Below, piece after piece: positions 24,401 through 32,859 of a stretch of DNA of 64,000 nucleotides. The position numbers and the translations under genes are program-made. Source of the stretch: Ectocarpus siliculosus (lineage: Eukaryota > Sar > Phaeophyceae > Ectocarpales > Ectocarpaceae); the NCBI GenBank assembly GCA_000310025.1, contig FN648398.1:106757-170756 (forward strand). Direction: 5' to 3'. The first letter of the stretch is position 1; the number at the start of each line of letters is the position of its first letter. The notes beneath the pieces are model-generated. The model did not search any database. It saw nothing but the letters and a program-made list of their open reading frames with translations, and was not told the origin of the DNA.

Positions 24401-24574
24401 AGGGGAGTGTCAGTCAGCACTCGCGCGCACCTTTCCTGCTGGATCGCCGGAGCCGTCCCAGCGGTGAACGGTGTTGTCGTCCGACATGGAGTACAGCTCA
24501 TTGTCCGGCGTCCAGGCTACGGCCGTCACCATCTCCTTGTGCACCCCCGTGCGGCACTTGACCTCCAGCTTCAT
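3579..24574 (-). CDS. IFT80: Intraflagellar transport protein IFT80, 17 exons
   Basis: IFT80 is a WD40-repeat subunit of the IFT-B train that carries cargo along the ciliary axoneme. Exons in transcript order: 24574-24431, 22138-22001, 21785-21696, 21255-21121, 17472-17362, 13904-13747, 12740-12620, 11825-11712, 11127-11005, 10310-10101, 9230-9081, 8892-8740, 7916-7768, 7326-7227, 6567-6412, 4754-4608, 3695-3579. Joined they give about 772 residues, against 777 in human IFT80 as I recall it. Family landmarks occur in order: [86 protein letters not shown] and VAVDWEVI. The start at 24574 has a good context (ACCATGA) and matches the family N-terminus; an in-frame ATG at 24610 is less likely. 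About 8 residues expected between exons 7 and 8 were not found, so a microexon may exist. Intron 5 contains the snRNA cluster. Intron 13 appears to use a GC donor. Confidence 0.95.
5645..5762 (+). repeat. Dispersed ~115-bp repeat, copy 1
   Basis: It shares CGCATGCCGTA, TTGACCTCGCATCCCTACA and GCCGGGACGG with copies at 5808 and 8050. It lies in IFT80 intron 15. No coding or TIR structure is visible. Confidence 0.75.
5808..5925 (+). repeat. Dispersed ~115-bp repeat, copy 2
   Basis: Starts GGGATGTACTCAT, then GCATGCCGTAGTCGTTAGACC and GCCGGGACGGAA. It lies about 45 bases after copy 1 in the same orientation, also in IFT80 intron 15. Confidence 0.75.
8050..8170 (+). repeat. Dispersed ~115-bp repeat, copy 3
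   Basis: Starts GGGGTGATGTACTCATG and carries GCATGCCGTAGTCGTTAGACC and GCCGGGACGGGG, as in copies 1 and 2. It lies in IFT80 intron 12. Confidence 0.75.
9701..10135. repeat. Degenerate tandem repeat copying a splice-donor region
   Basis: Five to six diverged units of about 70-90 bases begin near 9701, 9789, 9877, 9962, 10036 and 10108. The core reads CACTCGTGCACGACCTCCG, then ACTCACAAGCCC, then ACTGAGTACCCC. The last unit is the 3' end of IFT80 exon 10 with its donor site (10101), so the array appears to be copied from the exon-intron border. Confidence 0.7.
10673..10713. repeat. (GT)n microsatellite
   Basis: About twenty GT units in IFT80 intron 9. Confidence 0.95.
12835..12952. repeat. 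GA/GACA microsatellite
   Basis: A GAGA tract with a block of GACA units, in IFT80 intron 6 next to exon 7. Confidence 0.95.
13627..13680. repeat. (CT)n microsatellite
   Basis: About 26 CT units in IFT80 intron 6, close to the donor of exon 6. Confidence 0.95.
14369..14586 (+). mobile_element. Inverted-repeat element family 1, diverged copy
   Basis: The left end GGTGACACAAGATACCACAC and following CCCCTGGACCG match the intact element at 18537. The right end (TTGAAAATCGGTCCGGGGGT) is recognisable but eroded. It lies just upstream of the decayed U2 copy. Confidence 0.7.
14889..14903 (+). promoter_or_regulatory. Upstream element of decayed U2 copy
   Basis: An exact copy of the shared motif TTGGCGCAGACCAAA. 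It lies 47 bases before the U2 match instead of about 73. The working U2 copy has about 24 more bases between its TATA-like box and the RNA start, so this promoter looks shortened by a deletion. Confidence 0.6.
14936..15122 (+). pseudogene. U2 snRNA copy, probably decayed
   Basis: This stretch aligns end to end with the intact U2 gene at 16587-16765, including the Sm-like site (CTTTTTTTGAAAT), the stem with loop CTGCTTGCAG and the final GAGGTCC arm. It differs where U2 is most constrained. The 5' stem reads TTCACGGCCTGGTCGC rather than TTCTCGGCCTTTTGGC. A T is inserted into the branch-site pairing region, giving GTGTTAGTATC in place of GTGTAGTATC. The promoter spacing is also shortened. I read it as a pseudogene, although a divergent expressed variant cannot be excluded from sequence alone. 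Confidence 0.75.
15134..15150 (+). terminator. Candidate snRNA 3' box, decayed U2 copy
   Basis: The 17-base string ACACAAACAACACAACC follows the U2 match by about 12 bases. It is identical to the string after the second U2 copy. A related A/C-rich stretch also follows U1 and U5. Its position suggests a 3'-end formation signal; this is inference from conservation. Confidence 0.4.
15342..15468. repeat. (ACAT)n microsatellite running into gap
   Basis: About thirty ACAT units with one ATGTACAT interruption run directly into the 100-N gap. It separates the decayed U2 copy from the first U1 gene. The repeat probably caused the assembly break, so its true length is unknown. Confidence 0.95.
15469..15568. 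other. Assembly gap (100 N)
   Basis: A run of exactly 100 N between the ACAT microsatellite and the 3' end of the first U1 gene. A fixed 100-base size usually means unknown length. Confidence 1.
15569..15743 (-). ncRNA. U1 spliceosomal snRNA, copy A
   Basis: Read on the minus strand the RNA begins ATACTTACCTGGC, which is the U1 5' end that pairs with 5' splice sites. Other U1 features follow: a first stem-loop with a loop close to GGTCAACATG, a second loop containing TTGCACTGG (U1A-type site), a single-stranded Sm site CATAATTTTTTT, and a last stem GGAGGTGTTCGC/GCGACCCTCC. It differs from copy B at only a few positions. A TATA-like box lies at 15777-15784 and a weakened upstream element at 15809-15823. 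The gap abuts its 3' end. Confidence 0.93.
15809..15823 (-). promoter_or_regulatory. snRNA upstream element, U1 copy A
   Basis: On the minus strand it reads TCGGCGCAGTCCAAA, two mismatches from TTGGCGCAGACCAAA. The following ATTGGTGAGTTT is shared with U1 copy B and U5. It lies 80 bases before the RNA start. Confidence 0.65.
16016..16030 (+). promoter_or_regulatory. snRNA upstream element, U5
   Basis: TTGGCGCAGATCAAA, one mismatch from the shared motif, followed by TTGGTGAGTTT as in the U1 promoters. A TATA box (TATATAAA) lies at 16056-16063. Spacing to the inferred U5 start is about 72 bases. Confidence 0.75.
16088..16200 (+). ncRNA. U5 spliceosomal snRNA
   Basis: The invariant U5 loop I, CGCCTTTTACTA, lies at about 16127-16138. 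It sits on an interrupted stem formed by GATCCTCTC and GAGAGGATC. Downstream are an Sm-like site (GTGATTTTTGA) and a terminal hairpin (CCCCACTCGTGGGG). U5 loop I aligns the two exons during splicing. The 5' end is inferred from promoter spacing relative to U1 and U2, so it may be off by a few bases. The length of about 113 is normal for U5. It is transcribed opposite to the IFT80 host gene. Confidence 0.92.
16514..16528 (+). promoter_or_regulatory. snRNA upstream element, U2
   Basis: TTGGCGCAGACCAAA, 73 bases before the U2 start, followed by a TATA-like stretch (TATAGGAATAAA) at 16553-16564. The layout resembles plant snRNA promoters (an upstream element near -70 plus TATA near -30), but the motif is not the plant one. 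Confidence 0.75.
16587..16765 (+). ncRNA. U2 spliceosomal snRNA
   Basis: The 5' region matches U2 closely: ATACCTTCTCGGCCTTTTGG, then CTAAGATCATGTGTAGTATC and TGTTCTAATCAG. GTGTAGTATC contains the segment that pairs with the intron branch site. A stem (TGACGCTCAATGAGCGTCA), an Sm-like site (CTGTTTTTGAAAT) and two 3' stem-loops follow, ending near GAGGTCCGTC. The length of about 179 fits the family. The 3' end is estimated from the last stem. This is the intact partner of the decayed copy at 14936. Confidence 0.96.
16776..16792 (+). terminator. Candidate snRNA 3' box, U2
   Basis: ACACAAACAACACAACC begins about 11 bases after the U2 3' stem and is identical to the string after the other U2 copy. 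The minus-strand sequence after both U1 genes is similarly rich in AACACAA units. It may direct 3'-end formation. Confidence 0.4.
17003..17176 (-). ncRNA. U1 spliceosomal snRNA, copy B
   Basis: The minus-strand RNA begins ATACTTACCTGGC, fully complementary to the consensus 5' splice site. It has the same stem-loops, TTGCACTGG loop, ATAATTTTTTT Sm site and closing GGAGG/CCTCC hairpin as copy A. A TATA-like box (minus strand TATATAAT) lies about 30 bases upstream and the upstream element begins 74 bases upstream. Its 3' end faces that of U2 at 16587-16765. It is transcribed in the same direction as IFT80. Confidence 0.95.
17236..17250 (-). promoter_or_regulatory. snRNA upstream element, U1 copy B
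   Basis: On the minus strand this is an exact TTGGCGCAGACCAAA followed by TTGGTGAGTTT. The first base is 74 bases upstream of the U1 start. It lies 112 bases from IFT80 exon 5. Confidence 0.75.
18537..18753 (+). mobile_element. MITE-like element, family 1, intact
   Basis: This 217-bp element has inverted ends of about 53 bases with three mismatches or fewer. They start CCGTATATGACACAAGATA and end inward at AAAGCTCGATT. TA flanks both sides (18535-18536, 18754-18755), which fits the TA target duplication of Tc1/mariner-type MITEs. It has no coding capacity and lies in IFT80 intron 4. Confidence 0.9.
18756..18835 (+). mobile_element. Family 1 element, left-end fragment
   Basis: It starts directly after the TA of the intact element with GGTGACACAAGATACCACAC and continues to CTCGATTTCTCCACAACA. 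No matching right end is found. Confidence 0.7.
19035..19215 (+). mobile_element. Family 1 element, degenerate copy
   Basis: It keeps AAGATATCACACC, TTCTCCACGACGAAGATGATG and, at the right end, GAGCTTTGAAAATCGGTCCA. The outer ends are worn away. Confidence 0.6.
22745..23559 (+). mobile_element. Composite family 1 element, about 815 bp
   Basis: The outer ends are inverted copies, CCGTAAGTGACACAAGATAC and its complement with one change, flanked by TA on each side. Inside are further end-like pieces (near 22827-22852, 22872, 22955, 23402 and 23515), so it looks like nested insertions or an array of ends. A small palindrome at about 22752-22852 could be a separate short element. It lies in IFT80 intron 1. 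Confidence 0.65.
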
Positions 24575-27444
24575 GGTCCTGGCAGCGTGGTGTGAGCTAC
24601 GATGAAACAAGTCTTGAGAAAATACTGAAGATCGTGTGTGTGCTGGGCCAATGTGCTGCCCACCGAACCAGCGGCCGGTGGGTAGGAGGTATTTGGTGTC
24701 TCCCCTTTAGCTACCGGTATTTCAGCTCCTACGTTGTGGAACTCCTCTTTAGCTCCTTGCCTGTAGTTGCGAGTAAGACGTGGCAAGAGATGGGGAGAGA
24801 CAGACAGACATGGAGAAGGGGTGCAGATCCCGAGAATTGTGAAACGGTTCAGGAGGTTGCGCCGCACACCGCCGACCATCATCCCATCATAGACTACACC
24901 TTGAAGGCTTGGAGGGGCAAAAGCTGGACAGGCAACGAGTACCGAACGATATCCAGCCGGAAACCCTTGGTTCTTCTGCTGTGCTATAGTACTTCTCGGC
25001 GATTGCTCGACCCTTGAAGTCAGCAGGCAGGCCGGCGGCGGATTTCGGTGACGGACGTGAACACTTTCTGGCGAAAACAGAAGAGAGATAGTCCACCTAC
25101 ACGCGTGTTCACCTGCAAGGCATAGAGACAGGGGCGCTTGGATACACAGCTGCCCGCTCGGACCTAAAGGTGTGAGGGAGCCCCGCGTGGTTGTTCGGCC
25201 TTCGTCGGGCTTGTGTTCAAGGTGTCTGGAGACTGTCTGCCAAGTGCAATGTGTCACCCTATCTCTCGATGCGGGGTTGCAGCAGCCAAAGCCACAGCAC
25301 CGAAGTTATGCCATGCTACTGCTGTACAAGCTGCACAGACGTGGCAAGGCGAACAGCTGCAGGCTGTGTCTATGCGAGGCCACCTCTATAGCTCTTGGTT
25401 TAAGCCCACCACAGCAGTCGTATAGTAAATCACAACAAGCACACGACATGCGGTTATGCAAATTTGAATTTGTGTATACCACGAGGAGAGAGAAAAGAGA
25501 CGGGAACCCGCCGCGCGCGGTGCCCGGACAGGCGTTGTCACGTATTCAATGCTGACCAATGCAGCAGGCCCTAGAAGGGCCACCTATCATATGCAGACTT
25601 AGTAGTACTGCAACAGGGGTGTTTCAACTGGTAGTCATCTTCGGCTTAGGTGATGCAGTCTAACCCCCAAAATAGGCCGTCATTGCATACCGTATCACAT
25701 CACCAGATAGAGGGTCAAACTTATTGTACGTTGGATAACACCCTGGTTTCCGAGCGGGGCGTGGTTGCTGCTGTGTTACATGGTAGGTGTTGCTGCTGCT
25801 ACTCGCGTTCTACACGGCCATCTCGACGGTATGCGTATGTAGTGGAATTGTGCTCCATCACCGACTAGTGTTGCAGCCTGTGTGCCATTGTTGCATAGTG
25901 CTTCACGGTTAATATCTCAGTAAGACCTGAAGACCTGAAGCTATGTAGCCGTTTCGGTGTGAGCGCGTGTTGGACAAAATTGGGAGGATGTCAACGCGGT
26001 GTCGAAGGGGCATCAGCAACGAGTTTTTTTCTCTGTGGGACCAGTCCAACCTACAGCAGTAGGACGCAAGAATCCGCGACACACAGCGCCTAATCCCCGC
26101 GAAACAATGTCTTCCATGTGCAACTACGGACCACCGAACCACCGCACCACAATCACGGGACCGCCTTGTCCCAATGGTGGCATCATGTATATGTAGAGAA
26201 ATGGGGTGTTCCTGCTGCTCGCCTACCAGTCAGCTGTGACTGTTACAGCAGTAGTTGCGGTAGCCCCGATTTCGTTCATCGCAAGGTGCGGCAACAGGAA
26301 AGCCAAGAATGCAAGCGCTGATTTCGAAACGGTTGTTTTTTTCCCAAAACATTGCGTCCAAGAGCCTCTCCTAAGGAGGGTCAGCTTCTTGGGATCAGGG
26401 TGTCTGAGCCCCCATTTGATGTACCCAAACCCCCAATCCGGAGAGACAGAGTGTCGCTTGTGACGCTCGCTCGCAACTCCGGCGGGTGATGGCTTTACGA
26501 TTGCATCACATGAGAGTTGTTGAGCGATGGCGACCTGCCGCCCTATCAACCAGCATGTGTGGTGACGGTCTACACGGCCAGGGATGAATGGCTCGGGTGG
26601 AGGCTGGTGTTGAAGTTGTGTTTGCCGTTGTGCCGAGAGGAAGGTGGAGAATTACCAGCCCGCTCTATCTGTGCGTTGCCTTGGCCTACGCTCATTTTGT
26701 CGTACATGTAGCTTTCAAAATCAAGTTGCTAGACCCTCTTCGATATGATGCATGTACTGTGTGAGACAATGAGGTACAGGACGATCCCTCAGGCGCATAC
26801 CCAGCGTACTTGGATCATTTTTGGAGCACATCGGCACATCAGCAAACGCTAGCCCAATTTAACAAGCGGTACAACAAAAACAGTCGTTATCAACCAAGAG
26901 CAGTAACAGAAAACACAGCAAGAACATGATGGGTTATATCACTGTCGCCCCGCAGCTCGTGTTTGCTGTCGACAAGCGGGAGGGAGAGAGAGATCATAGT
27001 TTTGCCAAGGTGGTTGTAGACAAGAAACCGTCACCCGTCCAGCTATGGTTGCCACGGTGGAGTACGTACGTAACCTCCACGACACATACGAGGTTAGTGT
27101 AGGAGATCACGCCGTTCCGTCGCTTTTTTCGGAGTAGTAGCCACGGAGTCTTGCACAAGACTTGATGGCGTGACGTATGTATTGCCTGTACTCACACCAC
27201 GTGTTTTCGGACACGCGACGAAAGCTGCACTTCTGTACGTTTGGGGTACAAAAGCTATATGCAACTCGGACGTGCTAAACTACTGTGTTCCGAATTTATA
27301 CTTTCAAATCTTGATTCAACGAGCCGCAATTTGTGTCCGTACCTTTGATTTCGCCCTTTTTTTGTCATTTTCCTTGTGATTTTTATATTTATTGTTGTCA
27401 TTCGGTGCTTCGTTCCTCTCGCCCTCTCCAGGGCCGTAGCGGGC
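24575..27444. other. Head-to-head intergenic region, IFT80/SSNA1
   Basis: This 2.9-kb stretch separates the two divergent cilium genes. No conserved protein, RNA gene or clear promoter motif is seen. Part of it near SSNA1 is probably a 5' UTR intron. Confidence 0.5.
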
Positions 27445-29477
27445 ATGGCGCAACAGGGGGCCACACTTCAAAACTATAACAACGAGCTGGTGAAGTGCAT
27501 TGAGGACTTGAGGGAAAAGCGGGAAGAGGTTAGTGATTCGTCATGGTGGTCATCATATTCGCGTTTTTTTTTTTTGTTCTTGTCGTCGTCGTTACTGCCA
27601 AAGTTGTCGCCGTTGCCGTTGGTGCATCGGCGTTTATATTTGTGGCATGCCCATACGCTATTGATGTCATTCGTTTGTTTTTTGTTGGGCTTGCCTTAGC
27701 TGCAGGGCCAATGACGGTTCGAACTGTTCAGGGGTTGTGCAGCATCGCTCACGGATCAGCAAAGCTCACCCGAATCGTTTTGATTGCCGTGGGGAGAGTG
27801 GCCACAAGTTTGGGCATGAGTGGATGTAGTTGTGATCGATGTAGACCAGGCTCGGGGCGTTTCGTTTCGAGGAACGTTGCAACAGCCAGGGTCGACAGGC
27901 CTGGTTTGAAGAGGCATGATTTGCTCTATCCAACAAGATGAAGCATCCCGAACTCTCGCGTGTTGTGTGATAAACGATGGCTTCGCTTCATGTGCACACA
28001 CAAATCGAAGATTTCGCAATGTTGTGTCAGACCCGATTTCGTCGCAATTAGCATAGCTAGTCTGAACCTCAACCTTAGGCCTACCCGACGCTGGCTTGGC
28101 GACGAAAAGGGAGGTTTGTTTGGCGCGCTGCAAACTCCAATATGTTACTGGATTCAAATTTCAAACCACAGAGAGTCGTACGGCTCGGTCGCGAAGAACG
28201 AGTTTTTTTCAAGCCGAAACACGTGGTTTTCAACCAAGAGCCATTCTGCTCCCCCCCCCAATAGCCTGCAAACAGCTACAGCCTCTCGTTGTTGATAGCT
28301 TGGTACCATGAGCACGCCTCCTACTTCGTGCGGGGGGTGGTGAATTTGTAGCGACACAACAGTGCCAAAGAGCAACTTGGTGGACGTCCTACGTGAAGGC
28401 TGGAAGGACAGAGCTTCAATAACACGGAAGATCTTTCTGTCGGGACGAGTAGGACCGGTGGTTAACCAGCTCGAAAGGCGTGCCAAGTAAATTGTCAAGT
28501 ATCAAGTATCTACGGCACACAACTAAAGTACTACTTCCCCAACCTCTCTTTTCTCCGCATGTACCACCCTGGTGGTTCTGAACAGGTCAACCGGCAGATC
28601 TTAAAGGAGGAGGAGGAGAAGGCCAAGATTCAGAAGGACTTGAGCATCTTGACGGACCGGCTGAGCAAGATCAATGAGAGCCTAGCCCGAAAGGTCCAAG
28701 CTAGAAATGAGTACGACCGCACCGTGCAAGAGACAGAGGTTAGTTGGAACCTAAAGGGGCTGTGTTTGTGCTTGGGGGTTCCTTCCTTTTTTCCGTTTGG
28801 TCTTGGTTCCTCAAGCGGTAAACTGGAAGTTGAAGGGCGGTGGTTATTCTTGGTATAATTGTCCATGTCTTCTTCTGGTTTGGTCGTGTTTCCTCAAGAA
28901 ATACTCTATTCGTTCGTGATGGCACTGCTATAACGACAATGCGGAGGCACGGCTTAGGGTAGACGCGAAAAAAAAGAAAGTGATTTTCCTTTGCTAGAAA
29001 GGGAGGCGTGTCGTTCACCAGCGCGCAGCAGTGCTCTCCCTCTTCAGCTTGTGTTGCGGTCAACCCGCAAGACCTGTCTCTGCTGCTGATTACCGCTCGT
29101 CAACCGCGCTCGCCTGCAGTCGTCGCCCGCGATTAAAAAACAAACGGTTAAGAAACAAAGGCAGGCTCAGATTTTGGTGATGAATAAGAAAAGTCGACTA
29201 AGAAACACACCTCAGAAGTGGATCCTACACTAAACTCGATATGATGACTACTGCATATATGCTCGACGACAGCAGTGGTGGCGAAAGAAATAATCGAGCC
29301 TTGACACCAAGTTGATGTTTCTTTATCGCGGGTGCTGACGAACTGCTGTATTTCCATCCTATCCCACTGTTCAAACAGGCGGCGTACATGAAGATCCTCG
29401 AAAGCTCGCAGACCTTGCTGCACGTACTGAAACGCGAGACTGTCAACTTGACCAAGAAGAAGCAGGCGTCGGCGTAG
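27445..29477 (+). CDS. SSNA1: SSNA1/DIP13 coiled-coil microtubule protein
   Basis: SSNA1 (NA14; DIP13 in Chlamydomonas) is a small coiled-coil protein that assembles into fibrils on microtubules and acts at centrioles, basal bodies and axonemes. Exons 27445-27528, 28586-28738 and 29379-29477 join in phase 0 to give 111 residues (human 119). The start [20 protein letters not shown] matches the human protein almost residue for residue. Other landmarks are [28 protein letters not shown] and VLKRE. The whole product is heptad-like and charged, as expected. A splice-acceptor-like CTCTCCAG lies 12 bases before the ATG, so the 5' UTR probably has its own upstream exon. The gene stands head to head with IFT80, another cilium gene. 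Intron 2 holds a fragment of an inverted-repeat element. Confidence 0.96.
29130..29215 (+). mobile_element. Inverted-repeat element family 2, left-end fragment
   Basis: CGCCCGCGATTAAAAAAC, then repeated AAGAAAC and AATAAGAAAA motifs, resembling the left half of the element at 30453. It lies in SSNA1 intron 2. Confidence 0.5.
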
Positions 29478-30452
29478 TGACAGGCGGCTTTGGACTTGAA
29501 CTCGGGCTGTTCGTTAGCTTTCTGGCTGCACAACGGATTATTCCGAGCAAGGGATCTCGCGGAGATATTCAGCAGAAGCCGAAGCCTGCTGTTTCAGGGT
29601 GTGTATATTTTTGCTCTGATTGAAAGATCTTTTCGAGCTATTGTTTCTGCCTGGGCTCCTCGTAACGAACAGCAGTCTTATGCTACCAATACCTCATCCA
29701 AGAAACTTGTAGCCCGCGGTTTTGAGGCATCCCTTGGGAGGGTCGGGGGTATTGATAGCTAGACGAGTCGTTTTCGATGATTTTTGGAAACTTTATGTCA
29801 GTCGACAGCAGTATTGCAGAATCGAAGCGGCTGCTACCTTTATAGTCAGAATTTGGAACAAGTGGGCGGTGTAACCGGGGTCGTGGTGGTGCCAATGAAA
29901 CCGATAATTGTTGCAACGCGATTAGTCCTGTGTCACACGTCGATTTGCTGACTGGCGCCCCTCCCCCCACCAGTTGTTTTTTTCGTCATCTGTTTTACTT
30001 ACCGCGGGGTGCTCAAGGTAGGAAGGTACTACGGGTCGGAAGGTGCTGCCTATACTTTCCCTTGATTTGGCTTTCAGTATTGGGGGGAGAACTCGACTCT
30101 ACTGCGTCTATCGCTCAAGTCACCCTGATGCCTCCGGTGGATTTCCATGGACGGCGGGAGGAGCAACGCGCGCCTCTGCTGTTGTTGAAAATGCAGAGTA
30201 TGTAGTTCGTCGCATTGTCTGTAATTCGCCGCTCTGGGTGCCAGCTGTATGGCTTTCAATTTTCTTCCAGTTTCTCCTTTCTAAATCTGCAATAGATGGT
30301 GGGCGACGTCTGTCTGTTTGGAGTTTGGAGCGATTTCGTGTTTGGTATGCATGCTTCTTCGAGGCGGGCGGTATGCAACAGCAGTTCTTCGTCCCGTTCG
30401 ACCGTACAGCAGTAGCCCACCAGATGTGTGGCCCTACACACACTACTGCTAC

Positions 30453-30753
30453 AGTTTGCGCCCGCAATTAAGAAATAATTTGTTCAGAAAAATTGAGGCT
30501 CACTTTTCCACGAAAAATAAGAAAACAGGGTCAAGAAACATAGCTCAGTCTGGGTCACACAATAAGAAATGTCTCAAAAAGCAGAGAAAATAAGAAATTG
30601 CCGATTATTTAAGAAATTCAGCACGATTTGGCGGCACCAAAAATAAGAAACTTCACATTAGAAATTGAACGACTACGCTGAATTTGTAGCCCATAATAAT
30701 AGGAATTCGAGGCTGGACCTGAAATAAGCGTTTCTTAATTGCGGGCGCTAACT
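30453..30753 (+). mobile_element. MITE-like element, family 2
   Basis: About 300 bp bounded by inverted ends: AGTTTGCGCCCGCAATTAAG on the left, and the complement of AGTTAGCGCCCGCAATTAAG on the right. The inside is rich in AAGAAA and AATAAGAAA and has no coding capacity. Fragments of the same family occur at 1482-1583 and 29130-29215. Confidence 0.8.
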
Positions 30754-30987
30754 TTTTTTTTTTTTGTCTTAACTTCAAATCAGCGCTCACAGCACTAGTG
30801 CCGTTTACCCCAGCCCGTGGTCGTACAGAAGAGGGCTCTCTACCCTCCCCTCCTGCGGTACTTTGCCTTCGATTTTTAATGCGAGAAGAGTTCAGCACTC
30901 TCTTCCCTCTGTGTACACACGAACTAGCGCTATCCACTTGGCCAGGAGCGGAAGCGAAAGAAAAACTCACTTTGCAAGAAAAGCTCG

Positions 30988-31062
30988 CTTACGCCGGGAT
31001 TCGAACCCCTGGCCTGGCCTCTAGAAGGTTTCGAGGATACCAACCAGACCACGAGGGCGACC
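30988..31062 (-). pseudogene. tRNA-like relic or SINE head
   Basis: On the minus strand an A-box-like TGGTCTGGTTGG and a B-box GGGTTCGAATCC are spaced as in a tRNA, and a T-run follows. The acceptor and T stems do not pair well and no normal anticodon loop forms, so I do not call a functional tRNA. Confidence 0.5.
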
Positions 31063-32670
31063 GGATCTCATAGATCGTAGAATAGTTCAAGGAGGATGCT
31101 CTGTGTGAAGTGACTGTGGGTATATCTCGAATGGGTAGTCTTTCTGTGTGTGTTTTTATTATTCCTTAAGTGTATGAGCACGAAAACACAATCATCTCGG
31201 TTCTGTGTCTGTTCGGAGGCAAGTCGATGGATACGTGTGTGATGCTGCGATGCTGCACAGCAAGCTGCTGTCCTGATGTTCGTCCTGATTACGAATCCAA
31301 AGCATCTTCTACCTGCACCTATGCCAAGCCCATCGCTCCCGGTCGCTCTTTTTAGAAGAGAAACAGAGGATGAGAGACACACATGCGCGGTATTGAAGTT
31401 CACGAATTGCATACCGCGCGGCACGGCGCGCGCCGGGCATATGCCATTCGCAGCGTATCTACAAACACACACCATTGCAGTTGTAGGGACTGATGACCGC
31501 TGTGGCCAGCCACAAGCACAGGGCAGTGGTGAAAAGCATGGTTCGAGGGCGTACGCCTCATGGTGTCCTTCCCGGCGCGTGGAGCATAAGGATTCGTCTC
31601 TTGTTCGTTCCGGTCTCCGCCGTTTGTCCTCTGTCTGCATAATATTATTGTATTCGAAAAACGACTTTTTTTTGCTCTGAAACCGGGGCGCTGGCTGGCC
31701 CACAGGTTTCCGTTCGTTGTGTCGCCACCGAGGACACAAAGTAGCGGAGGGACGCTGCGCCGCCCATGAGGGGGGATGAGCAACAATAGGGCTGTGACCG
31801 AGAGAGTGACAGAAGGAAGTGTCCGGCAGAGAGCCGGCTGTCCCCTCGTGGCTTTCCCTCTGTCTATGTACTCTATAAGCATGATCAAGGGGCTGAAACA
31901 ATGGAGGATGGTTACTGCAAGAGACACATGTGGTCCGAGATCGGTTTGGATCTAGACTACATGTAGACAGACTACTGTTCTACTGATGATGTGCCGTCTT
32001 TTCTTTTCGCAAAAAAAAATTGCGGTGCGATGTAGAGCACAGGCGAACGTAGATGCGTAGAGCTCCTATCCGATGAAGGTGCTAAAAAAAAAACGACCAT
32101 CCTGTGACAAGATGCCGTGCTTTTGGACGGGTACACGCCACATAGCACCAGGCCAGTTCCCGCGAAAGGCCGGATCTCGGAAGCGCGTGGCCCGCGGTGA
32201 CAGCACCGCCGAGCCTTGGACAGAGGCGAGAGAGTAGAGCGGAGGTGGGTGTGCGCTTGGCGCTGGTGATTGTCGCTTTGGTTGCCGTGTTTTTGTGCGT
32301 TGGCGCGCAGAGAGGCGTGGTGCGTGTGTTGGTCGTGTACGCTGGGTTAATTGATTTCTGGGGGTTGGCTCGTTGGCTCTTCGTATGCGCTTCCGTCTTT
32401 TTGGGTTTGCCGCTTTGGGAGGCGGGAGAGATCGCCCCTCGTCCTCGCGTATTGTTGTTGTGTCCCGCCGGGTGCAAGTCACACGCTGCAGCGAGGAGTG
32501 GCGATCTATCTGTGCGCCTCGTCTCGTTGAGATACACAAAGCGCTGTCGCGGCGAGGTGATGGCTCCACACCATCTGCCCAATGGCTGTTTTTTCTTCGC
32601 TCTCGTTCTGCAGGGAGATCGGAGAGAGATCGAGAGAAGAGGCTGACGTGCAGCAGCAGCAGCGTCGACG

Positions 32671-32828
32671 ATGTACGCCTCACACTTTACCGCGGAGCCC
32701 GCACGCGGCGAGTCAACCTCCGAGGTCTCGTCGATGCTTCCGCTTTCAAACGCTGCTGCTGCTGCTGCTGCGTCTGGTACTGCTACACGCGGAGTGCCCG
32801 AGTTGGACTGGGCACGCCAACAGCTGCT

Positions 32829-32859
<31 letters not shown>

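Larger units (their letters stand above)
29478..32670. other. Intergenic, SSNA1 to bromodomain gene
   Basis: It contains the family 2 inverted-repeat element, a tRNA-like relic and one copy of a 39-base dispersed repeat (31128-31166). No protein gene is recognised. The 32.2-32.6 kb part is probably promoter and 5' UTR of the next gene. Confidence 0.5.

Noticed and set aside
30988-31062. Functional tRNA gene
   Set aside because: The A and B boxes are good, but stems and anticodon loop do not form. It is listed as a relic.
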